Shown here: one piece after another, positions 7,513-15,086 of the stretch
How positions within the stretch are numbered: position 1 is the first letter of the stretch
Layout: each line of letters starts with the position of its first letter
NCBI GenBank assembly: GCA_031378715.1
Contig: JANNEN010000215.1
Coordinates: forward strand, 1-21,087
DNA: 21,087 nt
Reading direction: 5' to 3'
From: Emticicia sp031378715
Lineage (GTDB): Bacteria > Bacteroidota > Bacteroidia > Cytophagales > Spirosomataceae
Notes under the pieces: model-generated
Seen by the model: only the letters and a program-made list of their open reading frames with translations
Told to the model about the DNA's origin: nothing
Databases searched by the model: none
Translations under genes and position numbers: made by a program

Positions 7513-8829
7513 TTAATGATAAACTTTTTTGGAAGGAACTCGCATTAATAGCAGAAAGCCGATTACAAAAAATACCAAAATTGTCAAAACGGAGTTTCGC
7601 ATATTGCCCGTATATTGCCCAACTACCCCAAATATCAGCGTGCCAGTAGTGATGGCGAGCTTCTCAATAATGTCATAAAAGCCAAAATAAGAGGCCGTAT
7701 CGGTCGTATTATCGGGCAAGAGTTTGGCAAAAGTAGAGCGTGAAAGCGACTGGATACCGCCCATAACCAAGCCCACAACCGCCGCAATGACATAAAACTC
7801 GTTTTGGGTAGTGGTAAAATATGCCGCCAAAGGCATAAATGTCCAAATAAATATAAAAATCAATATTGCCTTCGTGTTGCCAAACTTGCTCGAAAGCCAC
7901 GAAGCCAAATAAGAGCCAGGAATAGCAATGAGTTGAATCAAAAGCAAAGTCGTGATGAGTCCAGCCTTTTCGATGTGAAGCTCTTTATCGGCAAAAATCG
8001 TGGCTACGTAAATAACCGTCATTACGCCCATGTCGTAAAAGAAAAACGACAACAGAAACTTGGTGATTAGCTTGTTTTTTCGGACTTCGAGCAATACTTT
8101 TTTAAGCTCGCCAAAACCCGTTGTGATGCGGCCCGTTTTGAATGATTTTGGTTGGTCTTTCGGTAAGAAATAAAACGGGATTTGGGCAAATGCCGCCCAC
8201 CAAATACCAACGGTCAAGAACGAAATTCGGGCTGTAAATCCCGAGTCAGAGTCGGCTTGGGTAAGTCCGAAAAGCGTTGGTTGCATGATTAATGCCAAAT
8301 TAAAAACCAGCAGAATGACACTGCCGATGTAGCCCATCGTGAAGCCTTTGGCACTGAGGTTGTCGAAGCGGTCTTCGGTGGCTATTTCGGGCAAAAATGA
8401 ATTGTAAAAAACGATACTCCCGCCCCAACCCATAATAGAAAGTCCGAAGGCAATGACTGCCGAATTGACATTATCTTTCGTAAAAAAGTAAAAATAGGCA
8501 CAACTGGCTGCCCCCAAATAACAAAAAATCTTCATGAATAACTTTCGTCGTCCGCTCGAATCTGCCAAGGGCGTAAGAATCGGGTTCAGGATTACTAATA
8601 TTAGTGTTGCTACTGAAATCGTGTAAGAATACAAGACGGAGTTTTGAATCTCGAATCCATAAAAGTTTACAATATCATTGATAACTTTCCCGTCGGCATT
8701 TTTTATTGATGTTGTTGCCAAGAAATACATCGGAAAGACCACCGTCGTAATAACGAGGTTATGCACCGAATTTGCCCAGTCGTACATCGTCCAGGCATTC
8801 AATACTTTTTTTTGATTTTTTTCAAACAT
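7513..8829 (-). CDS. MFS transporter, UMF1 (Atg22-like) family
   Basis: 438 residues, about 12 predicted membrane helices. The N-terminus WTMYDWANSVHNLVITTVVFP is typical of the UMF1 family, as are PILTPLADSSGRRK (the MFS loop 2-3 motif) and SLSRSTFAKLLPD with SYFGFYDIIEKLAI. The yeast relative Atg22 exports amino acids from the vacuole; bacterial substrates are mostly not known. It lies 97 bp downstream of pxpA on the same strand, so it might transport 5-oxoproline or its product glutamate, but this is only suggested by position. A strong hairpin in the 97-bp gap may separate the transcripts. Confidence 0.88.
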   Translation of the reverse strand: MFEKNQKKVLNAWTMYDWANSVHNLVITTVVFPMYFLATTSIKNADGKVINDIVNFYGFEIQNSVLYSYTISVATLILVILNPILTPLADSSGRRKLFMKIFCYLGAASCAYFYFFTKDNVNSAVIAFGLSIMGWGGSIVFYNSFLPEIATEDRFDNLSAKGFTMGYIGSVILLVFNLALIMQPTLFGLTQADSDSGFTARISFLTVGIWWAAFAQIPFYFLPKDQPKSFKTGRITTGFGELKKVLLEVRKNKLITKFLLSFFFYDMGVMTVIYVATIFADKELHIEKAGLITTLLLIQLIAIPGSYLASWLSSKFGNTKAILIFIFIWTFMPLAAYFTTTQNEFYVIAAVVGLVMGGIQSLSRSTFAKLLPDNTTDTASYFGFYDIIEKLAITTGTLIFGVVGQYTGNMRNSVLTILVFFVIGFLLLMRVPSKKVYH

Positions 8830-8864
8830 AGTTTTAGGGTAAGTTTATTGTTATCGGGTCTGTA

Positions 8865-8902
8865 CCGCAGGTCTGACCCAAACGTGGCGGTCAGACCTGC
8901 GG
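8865..8902. repeat. Perfect 14-bp inverted repeat, hairpin element
   Basis: CCGCAGGTCTGACC at 8865-8878 is matched exactly by its complement at 8889-8902, with a 10-nt loop. The right arm with its flank (GCGGTCAGACCTGCGG) recurs in degenerate form at 8923-8937 (GCGGTCAG CCT ACGG), running into the 3' end of pxpA. No T-run follows on the minus strand, so it is not a classical terminator; a dispersed REP-like repeat is more likely. Confidence 0.75.
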
Positions 8903-8926
8903 CAAAAACCTCAGTATTCATTGCGG

Positions 8927-9682
8927 TCAGCCTACGGTGCCGACCTTAATATTACGCAATAATAACTCTTTTTTTAATGAAAAAGCAAATGCGAGGGCAT
9001 GAACTCCATCGCCGTGAATACAAACGGTGTCGGCTTTGAGTGGTACTTTTACGCCATCAACTGACATTACGCATTGCTCCTCAATCATCATAATCACTTG
9101 ATTGACAGCCGTTTGGGTGTCAGTAATCATGGCATTTAGCTGGGTGCGTGGCGTGAGGCTTCCATCATTTTGGTAAGTCCGATCGGCAAAAACTTCGGAA
9201 GCGGTTCGTAGTCCAATTTTTTCGGCCTCCGAAATCAAGTAACTTCCCGACAGCCCGTAAAGTATCAATTTTGGGTCAAAATCTCGGGTTGCTTCGGCAA
9301 TGGCTCGTGCCAAATTCGCATCTCGTACCGCCATATTATACAAAGATCCGTGGGGTTTTATGTGGTGCAATTTTCCGCCCAAAGCCTGTACCGTTCCCGC
9401 CATTGCCCCGATTTGATACAAACAAATATCATAAACTTCTTGCGGAGAAAGCTGCATATTTCGGCGACCAAATCCTTGTAAGTCAGGAAAACTGGGGTGA
9501 ACCCCAATCGCCACGTTTTTTTGTATGGCAAGTGCAGCCGTTTGTCGCATGATACTGGCATCGCCCGCATGAAATCCACAGGCAATATTTGCCGATGAAA
9601 TGAGTTCCATCAAGGCTTCGTCGTTGCCCATTGTCCAAGCTCCGAACGACTCGCCCATGTCGCAGTTTAAGTCAATTTTCAT
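8927..9682 (-). CDS. pxpA: 5-oxoprolinase subunit PxpA (LamB/YcsF family)
   Basis: 251 residues from ATG 9682, which gives the canonical N-terminus MKIDLNCDMGE; an upstream GTG at 9691 is unlikely. Conserved motifs: CGFHAGD (35-41), GVHPSFPDLQGFGRR (60-74), HIKPHGSLYN (107-116), ADRTYQNDGSLTPR and a late CIHGDG. PxpA acts with PxpB and PxpC in ATP-dependent opening of 5-oxoproline (pyroglutamate) to glutamate in the cytoplasm. All three subunits are encoded here on the same strand. The last residues (KVGTVG) are encoded inside a degenerate copy of the neighbouring hairpin repeat, so the natural C-terminus may have been altered by repeat insertion. Confidence 0.95.
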   Translation of the reverse strand: MKIDLNCDMGESFGAWTMGNDEALMELISSANIACGFHAGDASIMRQTAALAIQKNVAIGVHPSFPDLQGFGRRNMQLSPQEVYDICLYQIGAMAGTVQALGGKLHHIKPHGSLYNMAVRDANLARAIAEATRDFDPKLILYGLSGSYLISEAEKIGLRTASEVFADRTYQNDGSLTPRTQLNAMITDTQTAVNQVIMMIEEQCVMSVDGVKVPLKADTVCIHGDGVHALAFAFSLKKELLLRNIKVGTVG

Positions 9683-9683
9683 T

Positions 9684-9727
9684 TTTACCACGGAGAAAAC
9701 AGAGGTTTACCACAGAGGAAGCTGAGG
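9684..9727. repeat. Two tandem 22-bp repeats between pxpC and pxpA
   Basis: The unit starting TTTACCAC(G/A)GAG and ending GAGG occupies 9684-9705 and 9706-9727 with several differences between the copies. Short CCACAGAG-type repeats of this kind are scattered in many bacterial gene gaps. The first copy abuts the pxpA start codon. Confidence 0.6.
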
Positions 9728-9732
9728 TTTTG

Positions 9733-10581
9733 TTATGAATTTTTGTGCAATATTTTTACGCTACTTTTTAACTTTATTATTTCTTTTTCTTGTAAAATAA
9801 GTGTTTTTTCGGCTTTTTCGGTTGAAACTTCTTCAAATTTTATGGTGTCGTTTGCTCCGCATTGAGCCAAAATGGGTAAATCTGTCGAAATTATATTACC
9901 GATTCGGGGGTAGCCGCCACTGGTTTGGTGGTCGGCCATGAGGATAATTAGTTGCCCGTCGGGTAGTAGCTGCATCGTGCCGAAATCTACTGCGGTTGAT
10001 ACTAATTCCGTTTTTGTTTTTAACTCCAAGGGTTCGGCTTTCATTCTGAAACCCATTCGGTTGGCGTTTTGGGTGATCGTAAATACTTGATTTTCAAGGT
10101 CTTGTTTGCTTTTTTCGGTTAATAATCCGTGTTCGTTTCCTTTGATAAATCTTATTTTCGTACTGTCAGACAATTTAGAAACTTGTGCTACAAAAGAGTT
10201 TCCAAGATAGGGGAGGGGGTAATTATTAATGAATGATTTTTTTGCTAAATAAGCAATATTTCCCGAGATTTTTTTCTTGAATTTTAACGTACTTCCTGCT
10301 TTGATAAAAATACATTTATTATTTGTAATACCTTGATTATCAAGCATTGGTGTAAAGTTTGCTCCACCAACTACGATGATACAATCCGATTCAAATAGGA
10401 TTTCGGGGGCAGGAAAGTACATTTCAAGAACGGGCGTATTTTCATCATTTTGCAATAAAATATTGAGCAAACGAACGGTCAATTTGTCCATTGCTCCGCT
10501 CGGATTTACGCCCAAATGCCGCAAACCATTCTGCCCCAAATCTTGGAAAGATGCAAATATTCCTTTTTTTATGATTTTCAA
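9733..10581 (-). CDS. pxpC: 5-oxoprolinase subunit PxpC (KipA/carboxyltransferase family)
   Basis: 282 residues, a little shorter than most family members (~300-330). Family marks: SFQDLGQNGLRHLGV at 11-25, SGAMD at 28-32, a GG.NF strand at 72-76 and HQTSGGYPRIG at 218-228 followed by ISTDLPILAQCG. The central YLA..GG segment usual in the family is degenerate (AYLAKKSFINNYPLPYLG), so the middle is divergent. Together with PxpB it forms the ATP-using part of 5-oxoprolinase that acts on 5-oxoproline. pxpA follows after 50 bp; pxpB lies upstream but separated by a gene on the other strand. Confidence 0.92.
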   Translation of the reverse strand: MKIIKKGIFASFQDLGQNGLRHLGVNPSGAMDKLTVRLLNILLQNDENTPVLEMYFPAPEILFESDCIIVVGGANFTPMLDNQGITNNKCIFIKAGSTLKFKKKISGNIAYLAKKSFINNYPLPYLGNSFVAQVSKLSDSTKIRFIKGNEHGLLTEKSKQDLENQVFTITQNANRMGFRMKAEPLELKTKTELVSTAVDFGTMQLLPDGQLIILMADHQTSGGYPRIGNIISTDLPILAQCGANDTIKFEEVSTEKAEKTLILQEKEIIKLKSSVKILHKNS

Positions 10582-10612
10582 ATTTCTGTATATTTCTTCA
10601 AAAATAAGGTAT

Positions 10613-10644
10613 TTTGTGCAAGTATTGAAATCGAATTAACTTTG
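10613..10644 (+). promoter_or_regulatory. Consensus Bacteroidota promoter of the DUF1080 gene
   Basis: TTTG at 10613-10616, 20 bp, then TAACTTTG at 10637-10644: an exact match to TTTG-N20-TAnnTTTG. The start site would be near 10650, about 95 nt before ATG 10744. Confidence 0.65.
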
Positions 10645-10743
10645 ATTTTTATAAAGTTACATTTAACTTGAATTATCCCTTTTTTTTGTAGTTTTACATC
10701 AGTTATGTATCACAAGCCCTCATACCAAAAAAACGTTATTCCC

Positions 10744-11412
10744 ATGAAAAAAACACTCTTTTTTGCCTTATTTCTAATTACTTTTAGTGCTTTTTCGCAA
10801 ACCACTCACCTCTTCAATGGCAAAGATTTGAGTAATTGGTACAGCGATATTCCTGATACCGACAAAGATACTACGCTTCGGAAATCGTTTATTATCCGAA
10901 ATGGCTTGCTCGTCAGCATGGGTACGCCCGAGGGTCATTTGATGAGTAAAGCACAGTACGAAAACTATCGCCTCGAAATCGAATATCGCTTTGCGGGAAA
11001 ACCTGGCAACTGCGGGGCTTTGGTGCATGCGTCCACGCCACGGGCTTTGTACAAAATGTTTCCAAAGTCAATCGAAGTGCAGATGATGCACGCCAATGCG
11101 GGCGATTTTTGGTGTATTGTGGAAGATATTAGCGTACTTGACATGGAAAAAAGGCGTGGGCCAAAAGCAAATTGGGGAATAACGGAGGGCAAAGAACGCT
11201 GCATAAAAAACCTAACCGATAACTCCGAAAAGCCACTTGGCGAGTGGAATAAGATGATTATTGAGTGCCAAAAAGACCGAATAAAAGTTTGGGTAAACGG
11301 CGATATGGTCAATGAGGGCTTCGGAGCAACGGCTCAGAAAGGACAAATTGCCCTCCAAGCAGAAGGTGCCGAAGTGGAGTTCAGAAAAGTAGATTTGACA
11401 CCCTTGAGGTGA
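10744..11412 (+). CDS. Secreted DUF1080 / 3-keto-disaccharide hydrolase family protein
   Basis: 222 residues from ATG 10744, chosen because MKKTLFFALFLITFSAFSQ is a clean signal peptide; an in-frame ATG at 10705 would put 13 polar residues before it. The mature protein starts with HLFNGKDLSNW, the hallmark of DUF1080, and contains GNCGALVHAS, KSIEVQMMHANAGDFW, GEWNKMIIEC...WVNGDMVNEGF and the closing GQIALQAEGAEVEFRKVDL. This is the full single-domain length. The fold is a concanavalin-like jelly roll; some members hydrolyse 3-keto-glycosides, others are untested. It sits on the strand opposite to pxpB and pxpC, between them, and its stop codon is directly adjacent to the pxpB stop codon. Confidence 0.9.
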   Translation: MKKTLFFALFLITFSAFSQTTHLFNGKDLSNWYSDIPDTDKDTTLRKSFIIRNGLLVSMGTPEGHLMSKAQYENYRLEIEYRFAGKPGNCGALVHASTPRALYKMFPKSIEVQMMHANAGDFWCIVEDISVLDMEKRRGPKANWGITEGKERCIKNLTDNSEKPLGEWNKMIIECQKDRIKVWVNGDMVNEGFGATAQKGQIALQAEGAEVEFRKVDLTPLR

Positions 11413-12105
11413 TTATTTTTGATAAAACTGCACATAATCGCCCGCTTTTAGCAATGTAATTTCGGGCAAATTTGGCGTATAAAGTTGCTTTTCTGTTCGC
11501 CCGATGAGCTGCCAGCCGCCTGGACTTTCGGACGGATAAATCCCCGTTTGATTGCCTGCAATGCCCACACTTCCTGCCGCAACTTTGGTGCGGGGCGTAG
11601 CTTTTCGGGGCGTGGCAATGCGGGCATCTAAACCACCCAAATAAGCAAAGCCTGGCAAAAATCCCATCATAAAAACTTTATAAGTCGGGGCGGTATGAAT
11701 TTTGATTACTTCCTCGATGCTCAGATTATTTGCTTCGGCTACGGTAGCCAAATCCTCTCCATCATAAATCACGGGGATACGCACCAAACTAAATTCCGTA
11801 AGAAATTGATTTTCTGAACGCCGAACCACAGCAATTTGTAGGTTATTTTCGAGATATTTTTTTACAAAATCAAAGGCTGTTTCAAAATCAGGGTAAGCGT
11901 TTTTTACTTCAAAAATATTATAAAAAATAGTCAGTGAGGCGTAGGCGGGCATGGCTTCAATCATACCCATGAACGAGTTTTTAGTACAAATATGATATAG
12001 TTTCATTACAAAATCATTGATTTCGGTGTCAATGACATTACCAAAATCAATCGTAACTGCCGAATCGCTAAGGGGAAAAATGGTATAATTTGGCATGAAA
12101 TACAT
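11413..12105 (-). CDS. pxpB: 5-oxoprolinase subunit PxpB (KipI family)
   Basis: 230 residues from ATG 12105; ATG 12096 (MPNYTIFPLSDSA) is equally possible and matches the usual family start better. Family motifs: SDSAVTIDFG near the N-terminus, GFLPGFAYLGGLD at 148-160, TPRKATPR at 165-172, GIAGNQTGIYP at 181-191 and SPGGWQLIGRT at 194-204. It pairs with PxpC in the ATP-dependent hydrolysis of 5-oxoproline. The usual order pxpB-pxpC-pxpA is kept, but a plus-strand gene of ~670 bp lies between pxpB and pxpC, so a polycistronic mRNA would have to run antisense through it. Confidence 0.93.
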   Translation of the reverse strand: MYFMPNYTIFPLSDSAVTIDFGNVIDTEINDFVMKLYHICTKNSFMGMIEAMPAYASLTIFYNIFEVKNAYPDFETAFDFVKKYLENNLQIAVVRRSENQFLTEFSLVRIPVIYDGEDLATVAEANNLSIEEVIKIHTAPTYKVFMMGFLPGFAYLGGLDARIATPRKATPRTKVAAGSVGIAGNQTGIYPSESPGGWQLIGRTEKQLYTPNLPEITLLKAGDYVQFYQK

Positions 12106-12145
12106 TCGTTGAAAAGTGCCTATTTATCTACATACAAAGTAAAGT

Positions 12146-12187
12146 AATTACTTCGCAAAATTGAACAACTTATTTGATTTCTATTCC
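12146..12187. promoter_or_regulatory. 42-bp element shared with the LytTR regulator upstream region
   Basis: The reverse complement of 12146-12187 matches 4775-4816 at 38 of 42 positions. In both places the element lies upstream of a response-regulator gene and in the same orientation relative to it (61 bp before ATG 12249; 16 bp before ATG 4758). A second, weaker, inverted copy ends at 4947. It may be a shared control site or the end of a small mobile repeat. Confidence 0.6.
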
Positions 12188-12188
12188 T

Positions 12189-12196
12189 TATATTTG
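12189..12196 (+). promoter_or_regulatory. -7 box upstream of the tandem response regulators
   Basis: TATATTTG matches TAnnTTTG. It directly follows the 42-bp shared element and would give a leader of ~45 nt before ATG 12249. No TTTG at the proper distance, so an activator may be needed if this is real. Confidence 0.4.
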
Positions 12197-12248
12197 AGCA
12201 TAATTTCAGATTCATTAAAAGAAATAAGAGAAACCATATTATTTTTCC

Positions 12249-12622
12249 ATGAAAATATTAGTCGTTGATGACGAAGAAGATGTCCGAACGTTGTTTCAGC
12301 AGCGTTTCCGCCGAGAAATTCGGGCGGGAGAGTTTGATTTTTCATTTAGCGGCTCGGGCGAAGAAGCCTTAGAGTTTTTGCAAGATAAAGATTTAGAGGC
12401 GGTGCTGATTCTGTCCGATATTAATATGCCAGGCATGAGTGCATCGAGTTGTTGCGGCAAATCCGTACAAAATCGCCCGCTTCGCCACCCATTATTATGA
12501 TGATAACCGCTTATGGCGATGCCCAAAGCCACGACCAAGCAATGGCTCTGGGAGCAAATGATTTTTTGACAAAACCGCTTGATTTTACCGAACTCAAACA
12601 TAAACTACAAAGCTCAATATGA
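12249..12622 (+). pseudogene. Response regulator (receiver only) broken by a single-base frameshift
   Basis: The frame from ATG 12249 encodes a CheY-like receiver (VVDDEED; phosphoacceptor D57 in LSDINMPGMS) but turns into nonsense after Ser64 and stops at 12498-12500. One base further along, the missing half continues perfectly: IELLRQIRTKSPAS, IIMMITAYGDA, GANDFLTKPLDFTEL, ending TGA 12620-12622. Adding one G at about 12441 (AGTGCATC to AGTGGCATC) restores the usual GMSGIELL and a ~124-residue protein. The restored stop overlaps the next start as ATGA, which argues that this was a working, translationally coupled gene until very recently, or that the base is a sequencing error. Confidence 0.85.
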
Positions 12623-13665
12623 TCGCCAAAATAATGGTTGTTGATGATGAAGCTGATTTAGAAATCCTCATCAAACAGAAATTTCGCCGACAAATACGAG
12701 AAAAAATCTACGAGTTCAGTTTCGCTGCCAACGGAGCCGAAGCCTTGCGTTTGCTGCACCAAAACCCCGATATTGACATGGTTTTGAGTGATATTAATAT
12801 GCCCGAAATGGACGGATTGACGTTGCTCACTAAGTTATCCGAACAAAATTTACTCCTAAAATCGGTCATCGTTTCGGCCTACGGTGACATGGATAATATC
12901 AGAGTGGCCATGAATCGGGGGGCGTTTGATTTTTTGTGCAAACCCATCAATTTTGAAGATTTGGAACTGACTGTCGAGAAAACTCTTCGCTACGTTACGC
13001 AAATTCGAGAAACCCTAAAAGCTATCAAAGAGAATAATATTCTGAAAATGTACGTCGATGAAAACGTCTTGAAATTTATGGGAAGCCACGAATTTGAATC
13101 GTCATTGACCGCCAACGAAACTATCGAAGCCAGCGTACTATTCATTGATATTTGTGGTTTTACGGCCATTTCCGAAAAAGAAACGCCCGATGTTGTTGTC
13201 AATCTAATCAATAAATACTTCGATGCGATGGTCAAGGAAATTATGGCACAAGATGGTCACATTGATAAGTTCATGGGCGATGCCGTGATGGCAGTTTTCA
13301 AGGGCGAATACCACCTCGATCGTGCCATTGAGGCTGCATTGGCCGTCAGAATCAAAATAGATTCTATTGAAGAAAGCCTGCCAAATCATCTAAAATATAT
13401 GCCAAAAGTATCCATAGGCATCAATACGGGCGAAGTTATTTCGGGAAATATCGGCTCGGCATCACTCCGACGCTTAGATTATACCGTTATCGGTGATGTC
13501 GTGAATACAGCCCAACGCTTGCAGTCGGCTGCCAAACCGAATCAAATATTACTCAACGAAGAAACCTACTTGGCAGTTAAAGAATCGTTTACGTGCCAAG
13601 AAGTAGGCGAAATTAACCTCAAAAACAAAGCCTTGCCCGTAAAAGTCTATGAAGTTGTTTCGTGA
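12619..13665 (+). CDS. Response regulator with class III adenylate cyclase output domain
   Basis: 348 residues. Residues ~1-125: CheY-like receiver with D9/D10, phosphoacceptor D58 (LSDINMPEMDG) and K108. A helical linker (~126-165) leads to a class III nucleotide cyclase catalytic domain (~170-300): metal ligands D177 (FIDICGF) and D221, Lys217 in DKFMGD and D287 in LDYTVIGD as the adenine-selecting pair, and N296/R300 in VVNTAQR as transition-state residues. Every catalytic position is filled, so it should make cAMP as a homodimer under control of receiver phosphorylation. The start overlaps the previous regulator's stop (ATGA). The two receivers are clearly paralogous (FRR.IR...FSF...G.EAL). 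The cognate kinase is not in the window. Confidence 0.93.
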   Translation: MIAKIMVVDDEADLEILIKQKFRRQIREKIYEFSFAANGAEALRLLHQNPDIDMVLSDINMPEMDGLTLLTKLSEQNLLLKSVIVSAYGDMDNIRVAMNRGAFDFLCKPINFEDLELTVEKTLRYVTQIRETLKAIKENNILKMYVDENVLKFMGSHEFESSLTANETIEASVLFIDICGFTAISEKETPDVVVNLINKYFDAMVKEIMAQDGHIDKFMGDAVMAVFKGEYHLDRAIEAALAVRIKIDSIEESLPNHLKYMPKVSIGINTGEVISGNIGSASLRRLDYTVIGDVVNTAQRLQSAAKPNQILLNEETYLAVKESFTCQEVGEINLKNKALPVKVYEVVS

Positions 13666-13865
13666 GATTTATTATTGGTGATTGGCTATTGGTATTTCGT
13701 ACTGCACTAAATTTCTTTAAAGTCAAGGAACAACATCGCCCAATTTAGAGTTATTATAGACGAAGAATAGCATTTTGGCTATTTTGATTGTATCTTTGCC
13801 GATTAGTTTTCAAGCGAAAGACCACTTCGTGAATCATCAAATTTTATATAAAGCAAAACAATAAA
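13666..13865. other. Gene gap before sufC
   Basis: 200 bp with no ORF I would call. It starts with simple repeated ATTGG words (13675-13695) and contains a 7-bp inverted repeat CTAAATT/AATTTAG around 13707-13748. The sufC promoter box lies near its end. No sufB remnant is visible. Confidence 0.5.
13791..13798 (+). promoter_or_regulatory. -7 box of sufC
   Basis: TATCTTTG is an exact TAnnTTTG match 67 bp before ATG 13866. The nearest TTTG (13774-13777) is only 13 bp upstream, too close for the consensus, so the -33 element is weak. Confidence 0.45.
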
Positions 13866-14630
13866 ATGCTCACTATCAGTAACTTGCACGCCAGAATTGA
13901 GGAAAAAGAAATATTACGGGGAATAAATTTAGAGATAAAGCCAGGCGAAGTTCACGCCATCATGGGGCCAAATGGCTCGGGAAAAAGTACCTTGGCATCG
14001 GTTTTGGCGGGTCGTGAAGACTACGAAGTGACCGATGGGACTGTCACATTTAATGGCATGGATTTACTTGATTTAGCTCCCGAAAAGCGTGCCGCCGAAG
14101 GAGTTTTCTTGGCATTTCAGTATCCAGTAGAGATTCCAGGGGTTACGACCATCAATTTCTTAAAAACGGCTCTCAACGAAATCAGAAAATATAACGGTCA
14201 AGAACCGCTCGATGCCGCCCAGTTTTTGAAGCGTATGCGTGAAAAAGCCAAATTGGTCAAAATTGACGATTCTTTGCTCAAACGCTCATTGAACGAAGGA
14301 TTTTCGGGTGGAGAAAAAAAGCGTAACGAGATTTTCCAAATGGCCATGCTCGAACCAACCCTCGGGATTTTGGACGAAACCGACTCGGGACTTGACATTG
14401 ACGCACTACGGATTGTGGCCGAAGGAGTGAATCAACTTCGCAACGAAAATCGTTCGTTCGTGGTTGTGACGCACTACCAACGCTTGCTTGATTATATCGT
14501 GCCAGATTTTGTTCACGTATTATATAAAGGACGTATCGTAAAATCAGGTACGAAGGATTTAGCCCTCGAATTAGAAGAAAAAGGCTACGATTGGATAAAA
14601 GCTGAGGCCGATGCTTTGGAGGCCGTTTAA
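13866..14630 (+). CDS. sufC: Fe-S cluster assembly ATPase SufC
   Basis: 254 residues, normal for SufC. ABC-type motifs: Walker A GPNGSGKST (34-42), Q-loop Q85 within LAFQYPVEIPGV, signature FSGGEKKR (146-153), Walker B LGILDETD (166-173) and switch His203. The Q-loop and the ETDSGLD sequence are specific to SufC among ABC ATPases. It works in the cytoplasm with SufB and SufD as the scaffold complex building Fe-S clusters. sufD follows after an intervening RidA-type gene. sufB, usually directly upstream, is absent from the window. Confidence 0.96.
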   Translation: MLTISNLHARIEEKEILRGINLEIKPGEVHAIMGPNGSGKSTLASVLAGREDYEVTDGTVTFNGMDLLDLAPEKRAAEGVFLAFQYPVEIPGVTTINFLKTALNEIRKYNGQEPLDAAQFLKRMREKAKLVKIDDSLLKRSLNEGFSGGEKKRNEIFQMAMLEPTLGILDETDSGLDIDALRIVAEGVNQLRNENRSFVVVTHYQRLLDYIVPDFVHVLYKGRIVKSGTKDLALELEEKGYDWIKAEADALEAV

Positions 14631-14637
14631 TGTTCAA

Positions 14638-14678
14638 TGATAGAATGTTAGAATGAATGAGTTTTGGATATTCTATCA
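14638..14678. repeat. Short inverted repeat between sufC and the RidA gene
   Basis: TGATAGAAT (14638-14646) and ATTCTATCA (14670-14678) are exact complements with a 23-nt spacer. No T-run follows; it could be a weak attenuator or a decayed repeat. Confidence 0.35.
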
Positions 14679-14703
14679 CCCATTCAATCACTCAAAATTA
14701 TTT

Positions 14704-15084
14704 ATGCAAAAAATTCAAGTTACTGATAGTCCGAAGCCCGTGGGGCATTATTCGCAAGCGATTGTGAGTAATGGGCTGCTGTTTACTTCGGGAATTTTGC
14801 CAATAAAAATCAAAACTTCCGAAAAGTTATCAATCGAGTCAAATATTGATGAGCAATTAGCCGTGGTTTTTCATAATCTGAAAGAAATCTTAGCGGAGGT
14901 TTCTTTGACACCCGATAAAGTTGCGAAAACTACAATATACATCACCGACGGTGCGGCTTGGGGAATAGTCAATAAGGCGTTTGCTAATTTTTTTGGAGAT
15001 CACCGCCCCGCTCGGTCAATTATTCCAGTACCTGAATTACACTTTGGTTATAAAGTAGAGTTAGAAGCCATTGCAGAATTGTAA
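14704..15084 (+). CDS. RidA family (YjgF/YER057c/UK114) protein
   Basis: 126 residues from ATG 14704, which gives the usual start MQKIQV.DSPKPVGHYSQAI; an ATG at 14653 would add 17 unrelated residues. Family features: GHYSQAI..NGLLFTSG (in place of the common GPYSQA), N-terminal half ending in LKEILAE..LTPDKVAKTTIYITD, and the C-terminal RPARSIIPVPELHFGYKVELEAIAEL with the conserved Arg and Glu of the ligand pocket. RidA proteins hydrolyse reactive enamines/imines formed by PLP enzymes; this one belongs to the broad family and its substrate is not certain. It lies between sufC and sufD on the same strand, an unusual position. Confidence 0.88.
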   Translation: MQKIQVTDSPKPVGHYSQAIVSNGLLFTSGILPIKIKTSEKLSIESNIDEQLAVVFHNLKEILAEVSLTPDKVAKTTIYITDGAAWGIVNKAFANFFGDHRPARSIIPVPELHFGYKVELEAIAEL

Positions 15085-15086
15085 AA

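Noticed and set aside
14278..14691. 137-codon minus-strand ORF opposite sufC
   Set aside because: Lies antisense to a well-matched SufC; its sequence has no family features, so it is a shadow.
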